Shown here piece by piece: positions 35,977 to 48,400 of a DNA stretch of 64,000 bases. How positions within the stretch are numbered: the stretch's first letter is position 1; each line of letters opens with the position of its first letter. The notes under the pieces were generated by a model. The model worked only from the letters and a program-made list of their open reading frames with translations, did no database searches and had not been told where the DNA came from. The stretch is from assembly GCA_000310025.1 (NCBI GenBank), contig FN649728.1, positions 4,485,976 through 4,549,975 on the forward strand, in the 5' to 3' direction. The position numbers and the translations under genes were made by a program. The DNA is from Ectocarpus siliculosus. Its lineage: Eukaryota > Sar > Phaeophyceae > Ectocarpales > Ectocarpaceae.

Positions 35977-36195
35977 GGAATCGAAACGCACTACGCATAC
36001 TTCCTACACGTCCGAAAAATCATTGCACCACAGCCTAGCAAGGTGTCGAACCTACTTTAATCGCCAACCAGAGCCACAACGAAATTCGCTTCGACAAGCG
36101 GGCTTCACGCTGTGCTGTTGTTGAATTGTGCATGCATTGCGCAACGCGGATCACGACTTGACGGAAATCTCACCAGCCACAAAAATGCCAAAAGG

Positions 36196-39100
36196 TCAGA
36201 GCCAAATGAGCTCCCCAAAACCTTGGGTAGTTGGGTCCTCTGAACGATCACCGGACGAACTGGAGCCACGGCTGGCGAGGAAACGTCGGCAAAATATACC
36301 AGAGAAGGATCCTCTGACTAGTGTCGCCGACCAGTACACCAACAGTGCCGCAACAAACCGTACCTGTCTTCCCTTTCGTTCCCAGTGAGGCTTCTCTTCC
36401 TCGTCTTCGGGATTGCTGCTGCCATCTTTTCTTGTCCCAGCGGTCACTAGTTCGCCTATTCGGAGGCCTTCAAGCCCCTTCGCGACCGACTTCTTGAAGT
36501 TTCGGGGCTTGAGGTGTGGGTCTTGTCTAGACGCCGCCACAAAGAAGATAGGCCACACGAGCATGAGAAGGTCTGAAGAGAGAGCACGGCGAAAAACCAC
36601 AGAGGGCAAAAGGGGGACGAAAGGCAAGCGTATTATTGTCTCTTGTAGGCGTTCTGACATCTCCCAGTTGCATCATGAACATCACGTCTCGCATTTGAAC
36701 GATGGAAAGCAAGGGGTGGTACGAAAAAGCTCGGCCGAGATCATGTCTATTGTTGGTGTCACGGATCGGCTGACTTCGTGCCGCTTGATGTGGGTTTCAT
36801 CCGCGACACCCCCTGTGAGTCTTACCCCAGAAGCCGCCGACATTGCCGAACATCTCGGCGAGGTCGAAGGGGTCATTCTCCGTGATAACCTCAAGCGAGT
36901 TGGGTTCCTGCTGGAACTGCAGCGACAGCTGGGCGTAAGGCTTGTCGATGGCCGCATTCACCTGACAAGGGAGGTTTGACAGAGAAAAAACAGCGGGTAA
37001 AACATGTTCAGGACTCCCCGAGATCACAACCAAATTCTGTGATTCGACAACAGTATGGTTGTACAAGGCCGATATCGCTACTTTGCACGGATTTCACAGC
37101 AACATTCGTCTGTCTCGCCACAACCTTGGGTAGAGATTCAAGGTGCTGGCTTTTTGCGCGGGAAAACAAATCCTGACTACCGTCCTGCATACTGTAGCAC
37201 CTCCCCTTCCAGTTCACCTTATCCTTGTGTGTCGCCGTCGATACCGACAGCGCCTTGTTGGTAGCGACGGGTTCTTCGCCTAGCCTTTCCTCGATGGTAA
37301 CCCCCATCCCCTGTTGTGTCATGACCATGGCACACAGAGTATTAGTGGGCTGCATCACTATTTACTAGTAACCATATGCATAACAATCGTCTCTTGTCGC
37401 TACCTCTTCGCGATGAGTCAAGACAGCGGGTGCAATGAGGAGTGGATGGACAGGAAAAAAGGACAGCATCGTGCGGTCCGATGCAGCCGATAACAGGCAC
37501 CGATCGTGTTGAGCAGCGTGCCGGGGACGCATCCACTCGCTATCGCACCAGAGATCGTGTTAAGATCTCGGGAGAGTGTGTTTGCCCTACCCTGAAGCAA
37601 ACGTGGTGTCGAACGAGCAAGCTGGTTCGAGATCGAGCAGATTCGCTCGAATGAACAACAACAAATAGCAAATTACTAACGACGAAGACGACGACACACC
37701 AAGCAAGCATGCTCCGCTCAGCGCTCCCATGTACGCACCACGTATGTGAAGGAGTGGCTGCTTGAGACGTTGGTGATGCAGCTGTAGGGGACTTGGATCC
37801 CGGTTGAAACTAGGCCTGATTCTGGATATCCTGAATCTTTCAGCTTCACGTACATCCATTCGCTGCGGGGGGCCGAAAAAACAAGGGTGTGCAGGAGGAA
37901 CGGTTACCAACAGCTCGTGAGACGATGTACATACATGTGCAGCGGGAACGCGAACGTGGGGAGGAGGTACGCCGCAACGCGCTATACACGCTTTCCTGGC
38001 TAGGTGGTAGTCGTCCCGATTCACATGTGGCAGCAAGGGTTGCTGAATATCGTAAACCTCTATACCACAAAAACCAGGGGGATATTGATCAGGCCAAATA
38101 CACCCTCTTGAAATAGTCGCGGTGAAATCAAGACTGTTTTCGAATCAGGGCGAAGAGACGGGGTCGGAGGTAGGCGTGGAACCAAGGCTCGACTGAAGTG
38201 GCACCTTAAAACCGGTGTGGATACAGGCCTTCGCCGAAACGGGCTTCGAGACAAACCGCTCGAGGCTCGGGCTCGAAAAAAAATCGCGTCTAGCATGCTC
38301 GGGGACACGCCGTGTGTGCCCGAAAACCTCACCTGTGAGGCTCCCACCCCTCAACGACGCAAGTGTTCGAATCGCTCTCAGTGCCTCCGGGATACCAGTA
38401 CATCTGCAGGGAAAACGGTGCCGGTATTGTCAGCAAGTAGTGCAAGGGAGTGAACGTTCCGCCGCAGCAATAAACAGTTCGGTCGGGGTAATTTAAGCGA
38501 CAACGAGAGTACTCTCTGCGCCATTCGGATTTCACTCCCTGGGAACATTCTGTTGGGGGCGCATGGTCCACATCCACTCCTGAACAGATTCTGGAGCGGG
38601 TACATGGTCAATATCTTCACTCCCTGGCAATATTCTGTAGCGCTGCATGCTCCACATTCGCTCCCAATCAGTTCCTTAGGAGGTGTATGGTCGACATTCA
38701 CTCCCCGGTATCATTCGTGAGGGGGTGCAGGGTCGACAATCACTCCCTGGGAAAAATGTGTAGGGTAAACCTTTTGAAGCATCTACGTCCCCAAGCGTTT
38801 TTCACGGCAACGCTCATGCTCACATCCAGGAGGAGGTAGTCTAGATAGTAGCTCGCGTTTCGTTCTTGACCGAGAAATTGGGAAATTGTCGAAGTCTCGA
38901 ACTCCACGCACCAGCCATCCTGCGTGGGGATTGTTTGTAGACAACACGGAGCGAGGCACGTGAAAAGGACGTCAAATTGAACATCGTTTTTAAAATGAGT
39001 CCACTCGAGGCAGGGCAAGACTTAGCGAAAGCACCTACAGCAAGTAGATAGGAATGCGTTTCTCGGTGGTCGCAGGACAGCCCCACGGAGGGACATGCAA

Positions 39101-41203
39101 TGGAAATCTCAGGGCGAAGATCAGGCCTGAGCGAGCACTAGCGGCGACACGTACTACTGTACAGTTAGACTTTGGAAACCGCATCAAACAGGCGTTTTTC
39201 CTGGGTTGCTGAAGGGGAGACCGGCATAACTCCCCCGCCCCCGAAAGCGTTGAGAATTGCACCACACCCAACATTTAGCTGCCATCCTTGCCTGCGCTGC
39301 GAACCCAAAAACTGGTGCATCTACTCAAAAATTCCCGCCCACGCCCCCGCGCATCGTGACGTGGAAAGCCCCTCTCCACGATGATAAGCTGGACAATGTC
39401 GTGCACGATGTTCATTTCTGAGCAAAGCCGCAATATACTCCTCGGCACACACGAAGTTACATGGTTGCGAGTGATGATACATTCGACCCCCTGGGTGTGC
39501 GGGGACACACCAAAAAGAAGCTGCCTCACCCCCCCAGGAGAAACAGATATTCACACCAGACATGTAACCAACAAAAGGCAGCCCATGCGCGAAACAACGC
39601 TAGCTCCTCCTTCTCCTCCTCCTCCTCCGCCTCCTTCTCCTCCTCTTCAGCTTGACACGGTCTGCTTAATTCCCTGGGGAACATACTTCAACAAGAACAA
39701 GCGATTTGCGCGTTCAATGTCGACTTTCTCACCTCGGGTGTCAGCATTCCCACACCGGGGATCGTCTGCTCGTACTCCCCGCCTGGGTAGAACACGGCGC
39801 TCGTGTTGCCCCATCCGGTCAGTTGGGCAGATTCCATGCACTCCTCCTCAAGCTCCCAACTATCGCAGCCATATTCGCCGTAGAGGCATACCCAAATATC
39901 TGGGTACTCGTACACGGTGTTCTGCGGGAGGAGCAGGAGGAGCAGACCATCGGGAGACAGCAGGCATCAAAGCCAACAATCTCTAAGAGAGGAAGATAAT
40001 CGTTTTCCGCGATTAGGACAGCGCTCGTACTACGCGAATGAATAGGAATTTCCCCGCTACATTGCCCCCACATTCTGCAACGTCAGGCTGACGCTTTCCA
40101 CGCGGCAGTTTCCGCGTAGCAGGAGGTTCCGCGTATCGGTTCCGCGCAGTGGTTTCCACGTAGCAGTCATTCATTCCGTGCGTATTCCAACGGAACTGCT
40201 TAGTGCAAGTCAAGATCGGAGTGAATTCGTTTTGATATTTTTCTGTCAGTGGACCATGTGCATCCGACCCTGGGAAGTGCATGCCGTGTAGCACTTGATG
40301 TTTTCAGCTCCGGTGGGACAAATGTTTCCTTGTGGGGATCCGGAGCTACCGTTTGCAAACGAAGTGTTTTCAGCTTGCCTTGGTGATCACTAGCTCTTCA
40401 GACCCACCGTCTTGAATCGATTGCTTTGCAACACACACTTCCATCAACAGCTGGCTCTGCATGGACCAACGACCCTCACTCGTAGTGGAAGTTACGTCAA
40501 ATATTGCCAGCATCGTCTGGGCAACGCGGCACCCCACCCGCAACTATTCATCTCTCACCGAAACCTCGAAGGACACGCTCGGATTATTGCGCTTCCCCAG
40601 GGCTTGGTACAAAATAAGTGAAGAATCTGCGCGGTGTGCAGCGGTGACAGGAAACAGTTGCCCGTGGAAGTGAGGTCGCAGGTCGGTGCTAGTACTGCGG
40701 GCGGCTTGATTACTGGATAGAATATCCCTCAACCAACGGACACCTCTCCCACCACTCTGGAGCGCGCGCTTCATAGTAGTACCGTCGTTATGAGCATTTC
40801 TGCTCCGGGGCCACGGTGGGGGGGGTACCAACGCCAACGAGGGGGTGCACACGCTACAAGCAAAACATATGTCTTTCGGCAAAACTTCTTCCACAGACGC
40901 TTGTTTTGTACAATATTATGATATTCTAGTCGGTCATGTACTTAAACCCTGAGTTTTTGTTAAGACACACGAATTTTGTAGGCCTACATGCCTGGCGAAG
41001 CAGTCGACGGGGGGTTGGCAACTCCCCGTCGTATAACCGTGTGCACGGCAGTCGGTGAGGAATTACATTGCAGTATTGACGAACAAACCTAGCAAAGAAA
41101 AAAGTGTGCACTCACATAAAATGATGCCCCCTATCAGGACCGTCCAAAGCGCCACCGCTCGGCGCTTGTGTTGCGGCAAGACCTCGTCTGGTCTCCTGGA
41201 CAT
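36196..41203 (-). CDS. two-span membrane protein with Cys-rich ectodomain, tandem copy 2
   Basis: Exons in transcript order: 41116-41203, 40559-40626, about 40391-40456, 39733-39921, 38824-38919, 38333-38403, 37739-37781, 37218-37310, 36826-36961 and 36196-36572 (stop). Eight of ten exon lengths equal or nearly equal those of copy 1 (68, 96, 71, 43, 93 and 136 bp are identical). An ATG at 41201-41203 directly precedes SRRPDEVLPQHKRRA and an in-frame stop lies upstream, so it is a good start, giving about 410 residues. Span 1 is ALWTVLIGGIIFYSS and span 2 LLMLVWPIFFVAAS. The ectodomain keeps the Cys and sequon pattern (YGCDSWELEEEC, NTSA, GWCVEF, NTCVVEGW). The cytosolic tail is about 54 residues longer than in copy 1 and unrelated after GLRIG. 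The function is unknown; a receptor- or channel-like role would be a guess. Confidence 0.75.
38525..38765. repeat. degenerate minisatellite in an intron of copy 2
   Basis: Four to five diverged units of about 55-60 bp, each with ACTCCCTGG..., a (C/G)ATTCTGT block and CATGGTC(G/C)ACAT. They lie between the exons at 38333-38403 and 38824-38919. Copy 1 lacks them. Confidence 0.6.
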
Positions 41204-44200
41204 GCAATCGTACACCGAAAGGCGAGGTCAACGCGGCAGTACAACGCTTCGCGTTGGGCACAAGACAGTTGTCTGGGTGATTAATTGCAAGCGAGCTCGA
41301 ATTCGGCCTCGAGGCTCGCGAAAAGGGACGAACTTGCGGGTCGGCATGCCATGCGTGTTTGAGTACCATTGTTCAAAACATGAAAGTTCTGGCGGTCATT
41401 TCAACGGAGGCGCTTCGCTAAAACAAGGAGGTTCGCGCCGGGCGCGGGAAAAAGGGCAACTGGGCGTGCAAAACCACCGTCACACCAATGTATGTCTCAC
41501 CACATTGATTGCCGGTGGTGTAGCCCTTGTAGATGCCAAAATACGAAGAAACAAGTGCTCTCCTGCAGGAACACCCTCCAGCCAGCTAGCCCACTATTAA
41601 TATGCTGTTCAGAGAGGAGGATGGTAGTACAGTGAAGGAGCAGCGAGGCAGGAGGAAAAAAAAAAGACGGTGAAAACCAAGTCAACAAGACGGACTGCTC
41701 TCGAACCGCGACGTCAACAAGGGTGCACACGACCATATGCGATTCCGCGTGATAGGGACATGTTATGAACATGTATGTCCACCCCGTGCCTCGTATGTCC
41801 ACACGTCGTCGACACCTTCGGCATGTTGACAAAAATTTCCCTCACGTTGTCCTCACCGGTATTTTTCTGTGATTGACAATGAACAAAAAGGGAGCAACCT
41901 ACTACACACGAAGTACGGCTGCGTATCTTGCGCGACGTAGATACTCCAGTAGGGACACAGGAGCGGCAGCAACAACAGCAGCAGGTAGACTACTACCGTG
42001 TGCCGCAAGGCAGTCGATGCGGGTGTCTCAACTTGCACAGCTCATAATGGACGTCCAACCATAACATACATGAACTACAGCAGAACACATTCATGCGGTT
42101 GAAGTCCTCGCAGGGCGGGTATGCTGGAAGGGATGACGGAAAAGCAGCAAAATACGTACACGCACATGTACATGTCGAGAGGCGGGTGGGGTAGTTGCTG
42201 CTGCACTGCAGCCTCCAATGCATGTCCGCGATGCATCACTATGTCGATGCGATGCATCTCTATCTCGATGCATCTGCATATATATCTCCTCAACTTGGTC
42301 TCCTGTTCAAGTTGGTGGTAGATTTACTTGTTACGGCACCTAAAAACCAGCTGCTGTGGTCAAGTGCTGCGGACACCGAACAGGCGTCACGTAAAATACA
42401 GTTTTCCTGCTACATGCACAGGTAGAGACTCTTTGCCCGGCTCTGGTAGGTGGCCTACACTCCTCATGCACACCGAATGCCCATATTCAGGTGCAGTGTA
42501 TGCATCCGCATATATATCATAAAACGTAAAAGAAACTGGCAAAGTTCTCGACACATGGCGAGGCGAACACCCAACCACGTGTACCATCCAGCGGAAGGCA
42601 AGAGGCACGCTTTGTTCCGCCCCCCGGCGAAAAGGGCAGACCCATCGAATCTCTCGCCGTCTGATCTCGAATAAACACCGTCGCACACATATACACAACA
42701 TTGAGCGCCAATGTTGGCTTCAACCACAAGTCGCCTCTGGTACTGCTCGAGCACACACGCCGTGTGAAATCAGCGTGCTCCTTCGCAGCTGTCGTTATCT
42801 TCGGAGAGCCCCCCCCTGGTTGACACCATTCCTTCGGAGGAGGCATCCGCACACGAACGAAAAATTCGTGGCAGTTTTACTATTTTCTGCTGTGTAGTGT
42901 ATCCGACGTCTTTGTTGCTGCCACAGGCTGAGCGCTTACCGCGGAAGGTTGGGCTCGGTGATCCAGGCCTGGTCTTGTCGGGCTTGTGACAAAACAGGGG
43001 GCCCTCCTGCGTTTGTCTGTTTTGGTGACGCGCGACTGAAACACACAAACTCCGCCTCTCTTTGGGCATGTGTGCGTGCCATGTGACCTGCTGTCATCCA
43101 GAAGAAGAAAAAAATGAAAAAACGGGCGCTTTATTCCGGGGTGTTGAGAAATTTCCTAGGGCCGCTGGCGAACAACAAGCACCAAGCTTTCGGGGAGATG
43201 CCAATTGATGCCACTGCCATGCGTTGCACAATTTACCGCGCAGCCGGCAGGAAGCGGGCCCAGATTTAATTGCTTGTATGTACATATCCCACCCCCTGCT
43301 TTCGAACTACTGTGGCCTTGGCAGCATGGGCGAGCGTGGAGAAACGCCAAACAGATCTACGCTGTACATAAAAAAAAAACAAATGAGCAGCTCCAGTTTC
43401 GAAACTTTCGGTATCCAGGACAGGGTGGTCCCAGGAACGCCTTGTTTATTTTATTCTGAAAGTCTATCATGCTATTGTATGAGTACAGCAGTGAGGAGAA
43501 TATGCCAAGTGCTCCCTACACAAACGGCCTATCGTCAATTTGCTACACACCAATATGTATATTCCGCATTTCAATCTGCTACCGTTCGAGAGCGAAACGG
43601 ATGGATGCGTACGTATATATGGAGAGTCTTCAGCCTACAACGATTCCGCCGTGTCTCCGAAGTTACTCCATGACGGAAAGACTGCATGAACCCTTCGAGA
43701 TCGTACCACAGCAGTCGAAGGGAGGTGCGCAATTAAGACTTTTGAAGCGAGTGGGGGAAGGAAGCGGTTTCTTCTTCGTCTTGCTTTTTGGAAGAAATGT
43801 TTCATGTGCTTGTGGGCTCCAGTTTACGTCGTTGGTTGCACACATCCAATGTGTTTACCGCAGAAGTCGGGACAATACCGGAGGAATTCTCCAGCTTTCG
43901 TCCTGCGGTGCATGCCTTTTGACGTGAACGCGACGAGGGTTCACAAACAGGTCCCCTATTTGTCGTATGTTCTCACGGCAGCGCGTCTTTCCACTTCCAA
44001 ATTGCGTGGGGGGGATCACTCTGGAAGGTTCGATCCCAAGTCTATAGAAGAAAGAGGCAGAAAAAAATCAAGGTTACCGACATTCGTCATGTGATCGAGC
44101 TCTATGCATGAACTTTAACCTCCTGGTACGGTGTGCATACGATGGTTTGCACTTCACCACCACCGACTACCTCCACATACAGCGGGTGACGGACAACACC

Positions 44201-45346
44201 CATTCTAAGCCGAGAAAGTCTGACCGTTCCTCTCACTGGAATCGACGTCCTCCGGGCGGAAATGCCGATTGGTGTGTGGGTAAAGCACGTACGGAACGCG
44301 CACTCGTGCACCAACATCCACCTTTTCCGCCAGCCAACGCAACTGAGACCATCTACTTCAATTCCGCCGCACATCTGGGCTCTTTCTTAGTCTGGCCATC
44401 TCCGTCCCTTGCGTCTCCCACCTCCCGCCCGGGTTCTATTTTACTAGAGACGTAGGCCAGGCCCGGCTGCCTTGAAATGAACAGTAAATATACCGAGGAA
44501 AGCCAAACTGACGCTCGTCTGTTTCTCGCCGAAAACCTCACTCCTTTCTGGTAGCCTCTCTGCCCGTTTCCGTGTCTATCATACTGTTCGCCCCACGTTG
44601 TAAATCTTGCGCCGCATCAACTTCTAGATTAACGTGGTCAATGAACTTGCTGCTGGTCCGGGGTTGCTCACAAAGATCACAGTCTTTCAAAACAGCGGCA
44701 GCGGGCGACCTGTAACACGAATACTTCAACAACCACAGACAAGCTGCACAGAAGAATGCTTGGCGAGGCGTGACGCGAGGCTCCACTCAATCGGGCCATG
44801 CGTGTGTCCGTACCATAACCAAGTCCGGGAGCGCTCCCACCCGCACCCGTCAACTACAGACCAACGACCGCGTTCGCCGCCACCGCAGCGGCTATCAGTC
44901 GAGTCACGCAAGCCCAACCCCACCCCAACAAGCAACACGGCGCGAATTCGAACAACGAACAGCCAGGGGCTACAGCAAGGTCAAGAAGAAGCGCCGTGCG
45001 GACTTACAACGCGCCGAGCGAAGTCGTCATTTCTCGCGGAATGATTGATACCACCCCCGTTTTAGCCAAGAAACATGTACCACAGGCAGGGGAATAAAAA
45101 TGAAGTCCGAGAATTTTTTTTTCATGTGCTTCCGGAAACGTACATCCAACGAGAGGGAAAAGCAGCAACACCTGGCTCCCGCCGTTCGGAAATTCTTTAT
45201 GGACGAACGGGTCGTTTTTTCGGGATGATCATTACGGTGAAACTCGAGGGGTCGGCCACCAAAAAACAATCAGCCACGAACGACCCAAGTCCACACCGAC
45301 GAACGCCGATTTTCTCCTCTCGCTGGTTCTGAGGTTCAGAACGGTC
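41204..45346. other. region between copy 2 and the protease gene, no gene accepted
   Basis: The first bases should hold the copy 2 promoter. A plus-strand frame ending at 45048 encodes a basic peptide (FEQRTARGYSKVKKKRRADL) that looks faintly protein-like, but no partner exon is seen. Frames at 42.0-44.5 kb are open on both strands in similar measure and show no domain. CGATGCATC repeats occur near 42225-42275. Confidence 0.4.
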
Positions 45347-45454
45347 TTATAGGACTTGGGTGACTTCTGGGAAGGGTATGAGGGTGATGAGGGAGAAGAA
45401 CAGCAGGAGGCCCGTCGTGACGATTCGCCCCTCTCCCACCTCGGTCAGCTCGTC
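45347..45454 (-). CDS. last exon of the EGY-type protease
   Basis: After a pyrimidine-rich acceptor ending TCGTCAG, the minus strand reads DELTEVGEGRIVTTGLLLFF and then SLITLIPFPEVTQVL before TAA. This matches the DEITPLGDxR...LTLFP tail of plant EGY proteins and follows LPAK of the preceding exon in phase 0. The opposite strand is also open and Glu/Gln-rich (DFWEGYEGDEGEEQQ), but that is the shadow. Confidence 0.85.
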   Translation of the reverse strand, partial: DELTEVGEGRIVTTGLLLFFSLITLIPFPEVTQVL

Positions 45455-48400
45455 CTGACGAACCACGAAAGGGAACAGCAAAAACAAGAACGACGGGCAA
45501 AAAAACACGTAAGGTGCAAGGAATTTCCAACGGTGACAACGCGATCAGCTTTCCCGATAAACCTGTCCCATTTTTCCTTCCGATGCACAGACGGGTGTTC
45601 TATTTTACTGTTTGGGGGGGGGGGAGTAAGCACCGAGTGAAAAACGGTTCCACGGACTGGAGTATTCGTAATTTCCGAGTGTTCAAACCATAGAGAACTC
45701 CGCACAAGAGAAGACATCGCTGTTGGCACGCCATATCGTCTGCCCCTCAATAAAAATTAGAGTAACACCGGCAACAGAAACGCATCAACTGCGCAACAAC
45801 ACTTCATAATCTCTGGACAACGGGTGTACGTCTCGCTGTGAACGAACCCCAGCCCAACCTCTAGTTGAGCGTCAAAACACCACATACGACGAGAGCATCA
45901 CAGGAGGTCGCTTACCACGCCCACACATACAATTGTCAGAGGCGGATATTTGTAGAAATTGCCCTGCTCATGCAGGGCTGCCTCCAATCCGAGGCCTGCT
46001 TTCCTTTGATGCTTTGGACGGATAGGAATTTTTTTCGTGTGTGACGGCGTGACGAAAGCGAGCCCCCTCGAAAAAAATTATTTACTTGGCAAACAAGGTA
46101 CTTTCTCATTTGACAACGTACTTACTTTGTACAGGTGAGATATAGATATCAGACAACCTCGGGATACTTCGAAACAAATTTTACGCTGGAGAAAATGAAC
46201 AGAAAGGTCACAGCCTCGCGTTACAACAAGCGGGAATATCAGCTCGCCGCCCCCCTTGAGCGATAGACAGCGCTCGGTACGCTAAAGTACTTCGTGCAAT
46301 ATATACGTATGTAAAGGCAGCAGTTTACAAGACACACACACACGTTTCGTACACAACATTTCTGAGATTGGGGGGGGGGGGGGTACGAGACTCTCGCTGT
46401 GTTCCTTGAGCGATAACCCTCGTTACGCTAACAAGGTGCCCATTGCGCTATGTACGTATCGTATCTAAAGGCAGCAGCATACATTTGACAGACAACACAG
46501 CTGGGCCCCGTGGGGCCGAGGGGGGGGGGGGGGGGGGGGTTGGGGCCAAAACCTTAAAAAAACNNNNNNNNNNNNNNNNNNNNNNNNNNNNNNNNNNNNN
46601 NNNNNNNNNNNNNNNNNNNNNNNNNNNNNNNNNNNNNNNNNNNNNNNNNNNNNNNNNNNNNNNGGGGGGGGTGGGGGGGGGGGGGGGGGGGGCTGGTACG
46701 AGACTCTTAATAATGCCAGACATCGCCGCAAGAAGCACCGACTATTGGGTGGACCGGCTAAACACAGCAGCTGTTATCGACGTTTCGTGGGAAATACGAG
46801 GATGTTGCTTTCTTCCGCCGCGGGGCTTCTTTGGGGGACCCTGCTGGTTGGGCTGCTGCCGGTTGTCCTCCGTGGGGGGTTAGTTGGACTTGGCGGGGCT
46901 TTGGGCCGGGAGGGGTGGCTTCGTTGGGTTCACGGTCGGAGTGGCGGTGTTGGCCTTTTTCCTGTTGCGCTTTTCGGGGCAGGTGTTGGCCCCTACTCAG
47001 AAATGCCATCGTATCCAAATGAGTTCTACAAAAAACTTTTCCTACACCCACGCCGACCCCGATCTCTGTCACCCACAGGACGCCGGTACCGGTACGGCGG
47101 AGATACAGTCTATGCGTAAGCTGCTTCAATCGAAAGAGAAACACGATCCTCCGCGCCGCCCAGACTAACATGGCTGCAAGTAGAACGGCGTCCAGGTCGC
47201 CCCATGAGATTTTTTGTATCGGAGCTAGGCATGATCTTACGAGCACTCGCCGATCTGTCTCCTGCGGATCAAACAAATCATGCGTGAACAGATCATGCGA
47301 AAATCCGACAAACGATTCTCATGGGACGACCTGGACGCCGTTCTACCTGCAGCCATGTTAGTCTGGGCGGCGCGGAGGATCGTGTTTCTCTTTCGATCGA
47401 AGCATCTTACGCATAAACTGTATCTCCGCGGTGTCACGGTCACCTGCGGTTGACTTGACATGGAAGAGCTCGTTGTCGGTCGCTCTGCGGGTGGCCCAGG
47501 AGCCGGTATGGGCGTCCGGTGGGTTGCAGAGATCGGGGTCGGCGTGGGCGTAGGAAACGTTTTTGGAGGAACCCACTTGGATACGACGGCATTCCTGAGA
47601 AAAGGCTTGCCTCCGACGCGCCCTCCTCGAGTGTACTTATGCTGGCTGCTTCATCACACTTCGTTTTGGCGGCGTCATTGGCGCGACGCATACGTACCAC
47701 TCGTTCGGCGCGGATACCGGAAAGCGACTGACGTTGTCGTCGAACATTTGTCGAAGTGGACATAGGTGGACTCGTCGTCGCGCACCCGGGGGGATCGAGC
47801 GAACCTGTTTCCGGAACTGACTGGATTTGGCGGAGATGATGCCGAAATAAACGGTTGCCTCGTGGTATCTGTTCCACCAGGATGAGAAGCGTTGTCGCTT
47901 TGTTCTGGGGGGGTCGTCCTGTTGGGCGTGGCGGTCTTCTTTTTGGGAGGCATTGGTGCGGCAGGTGATATGAATGATGGAGAACGCAGAACCGTGGGAG
48001 GGTTTGCGGCGTTTGTGGTGTTGCGGGTGTGGGTACATAGCCCTGGAACGAAGAGCAACGTGCAAGTTGCTGCAACTTGAGCCATCCCCCCCCCCAAAAA
48101 AAAAATGTGCCGTTGGTTGTTGTGTGTGCTGGGAAAATATAAATCTACAGTCTTCGGGTGTGTACGTCTTCTGCGGTCGAGTCTTCTACCGAGTATTCCG
48201 CACACAGGCACGCTAGAGCAGTAGAAAGCACGGGGTATTGAATGTTCAAATTAGATCCAGGTAGAACTGTTGTACAATGGCAATATGGTTGCTTCTGTAA
48301 CGCTGGCCAGGAGAAAAACAACAAAAAATCAAGGTTGTGGAGATGCAGGTTTGCGCATACCGTCTGGTCGCCTACAAGGCTGAAGAGCCCAATGTGAAGG

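Noticed and set aside
44770-45048. Basic plus-strand frame (REFEQRTARGYSKVKKKRR)
   Set aside because: No partner exon, domain or reliable start. The opposite strand is nearly as open.
45356-45640. Glu/Gln-rich plus-strand frame with a donor-like GTAAGG
   Set aside because: The minus strand of the same bases encodes the conserved EGY C-terminal tail in phase with the preceding exon.
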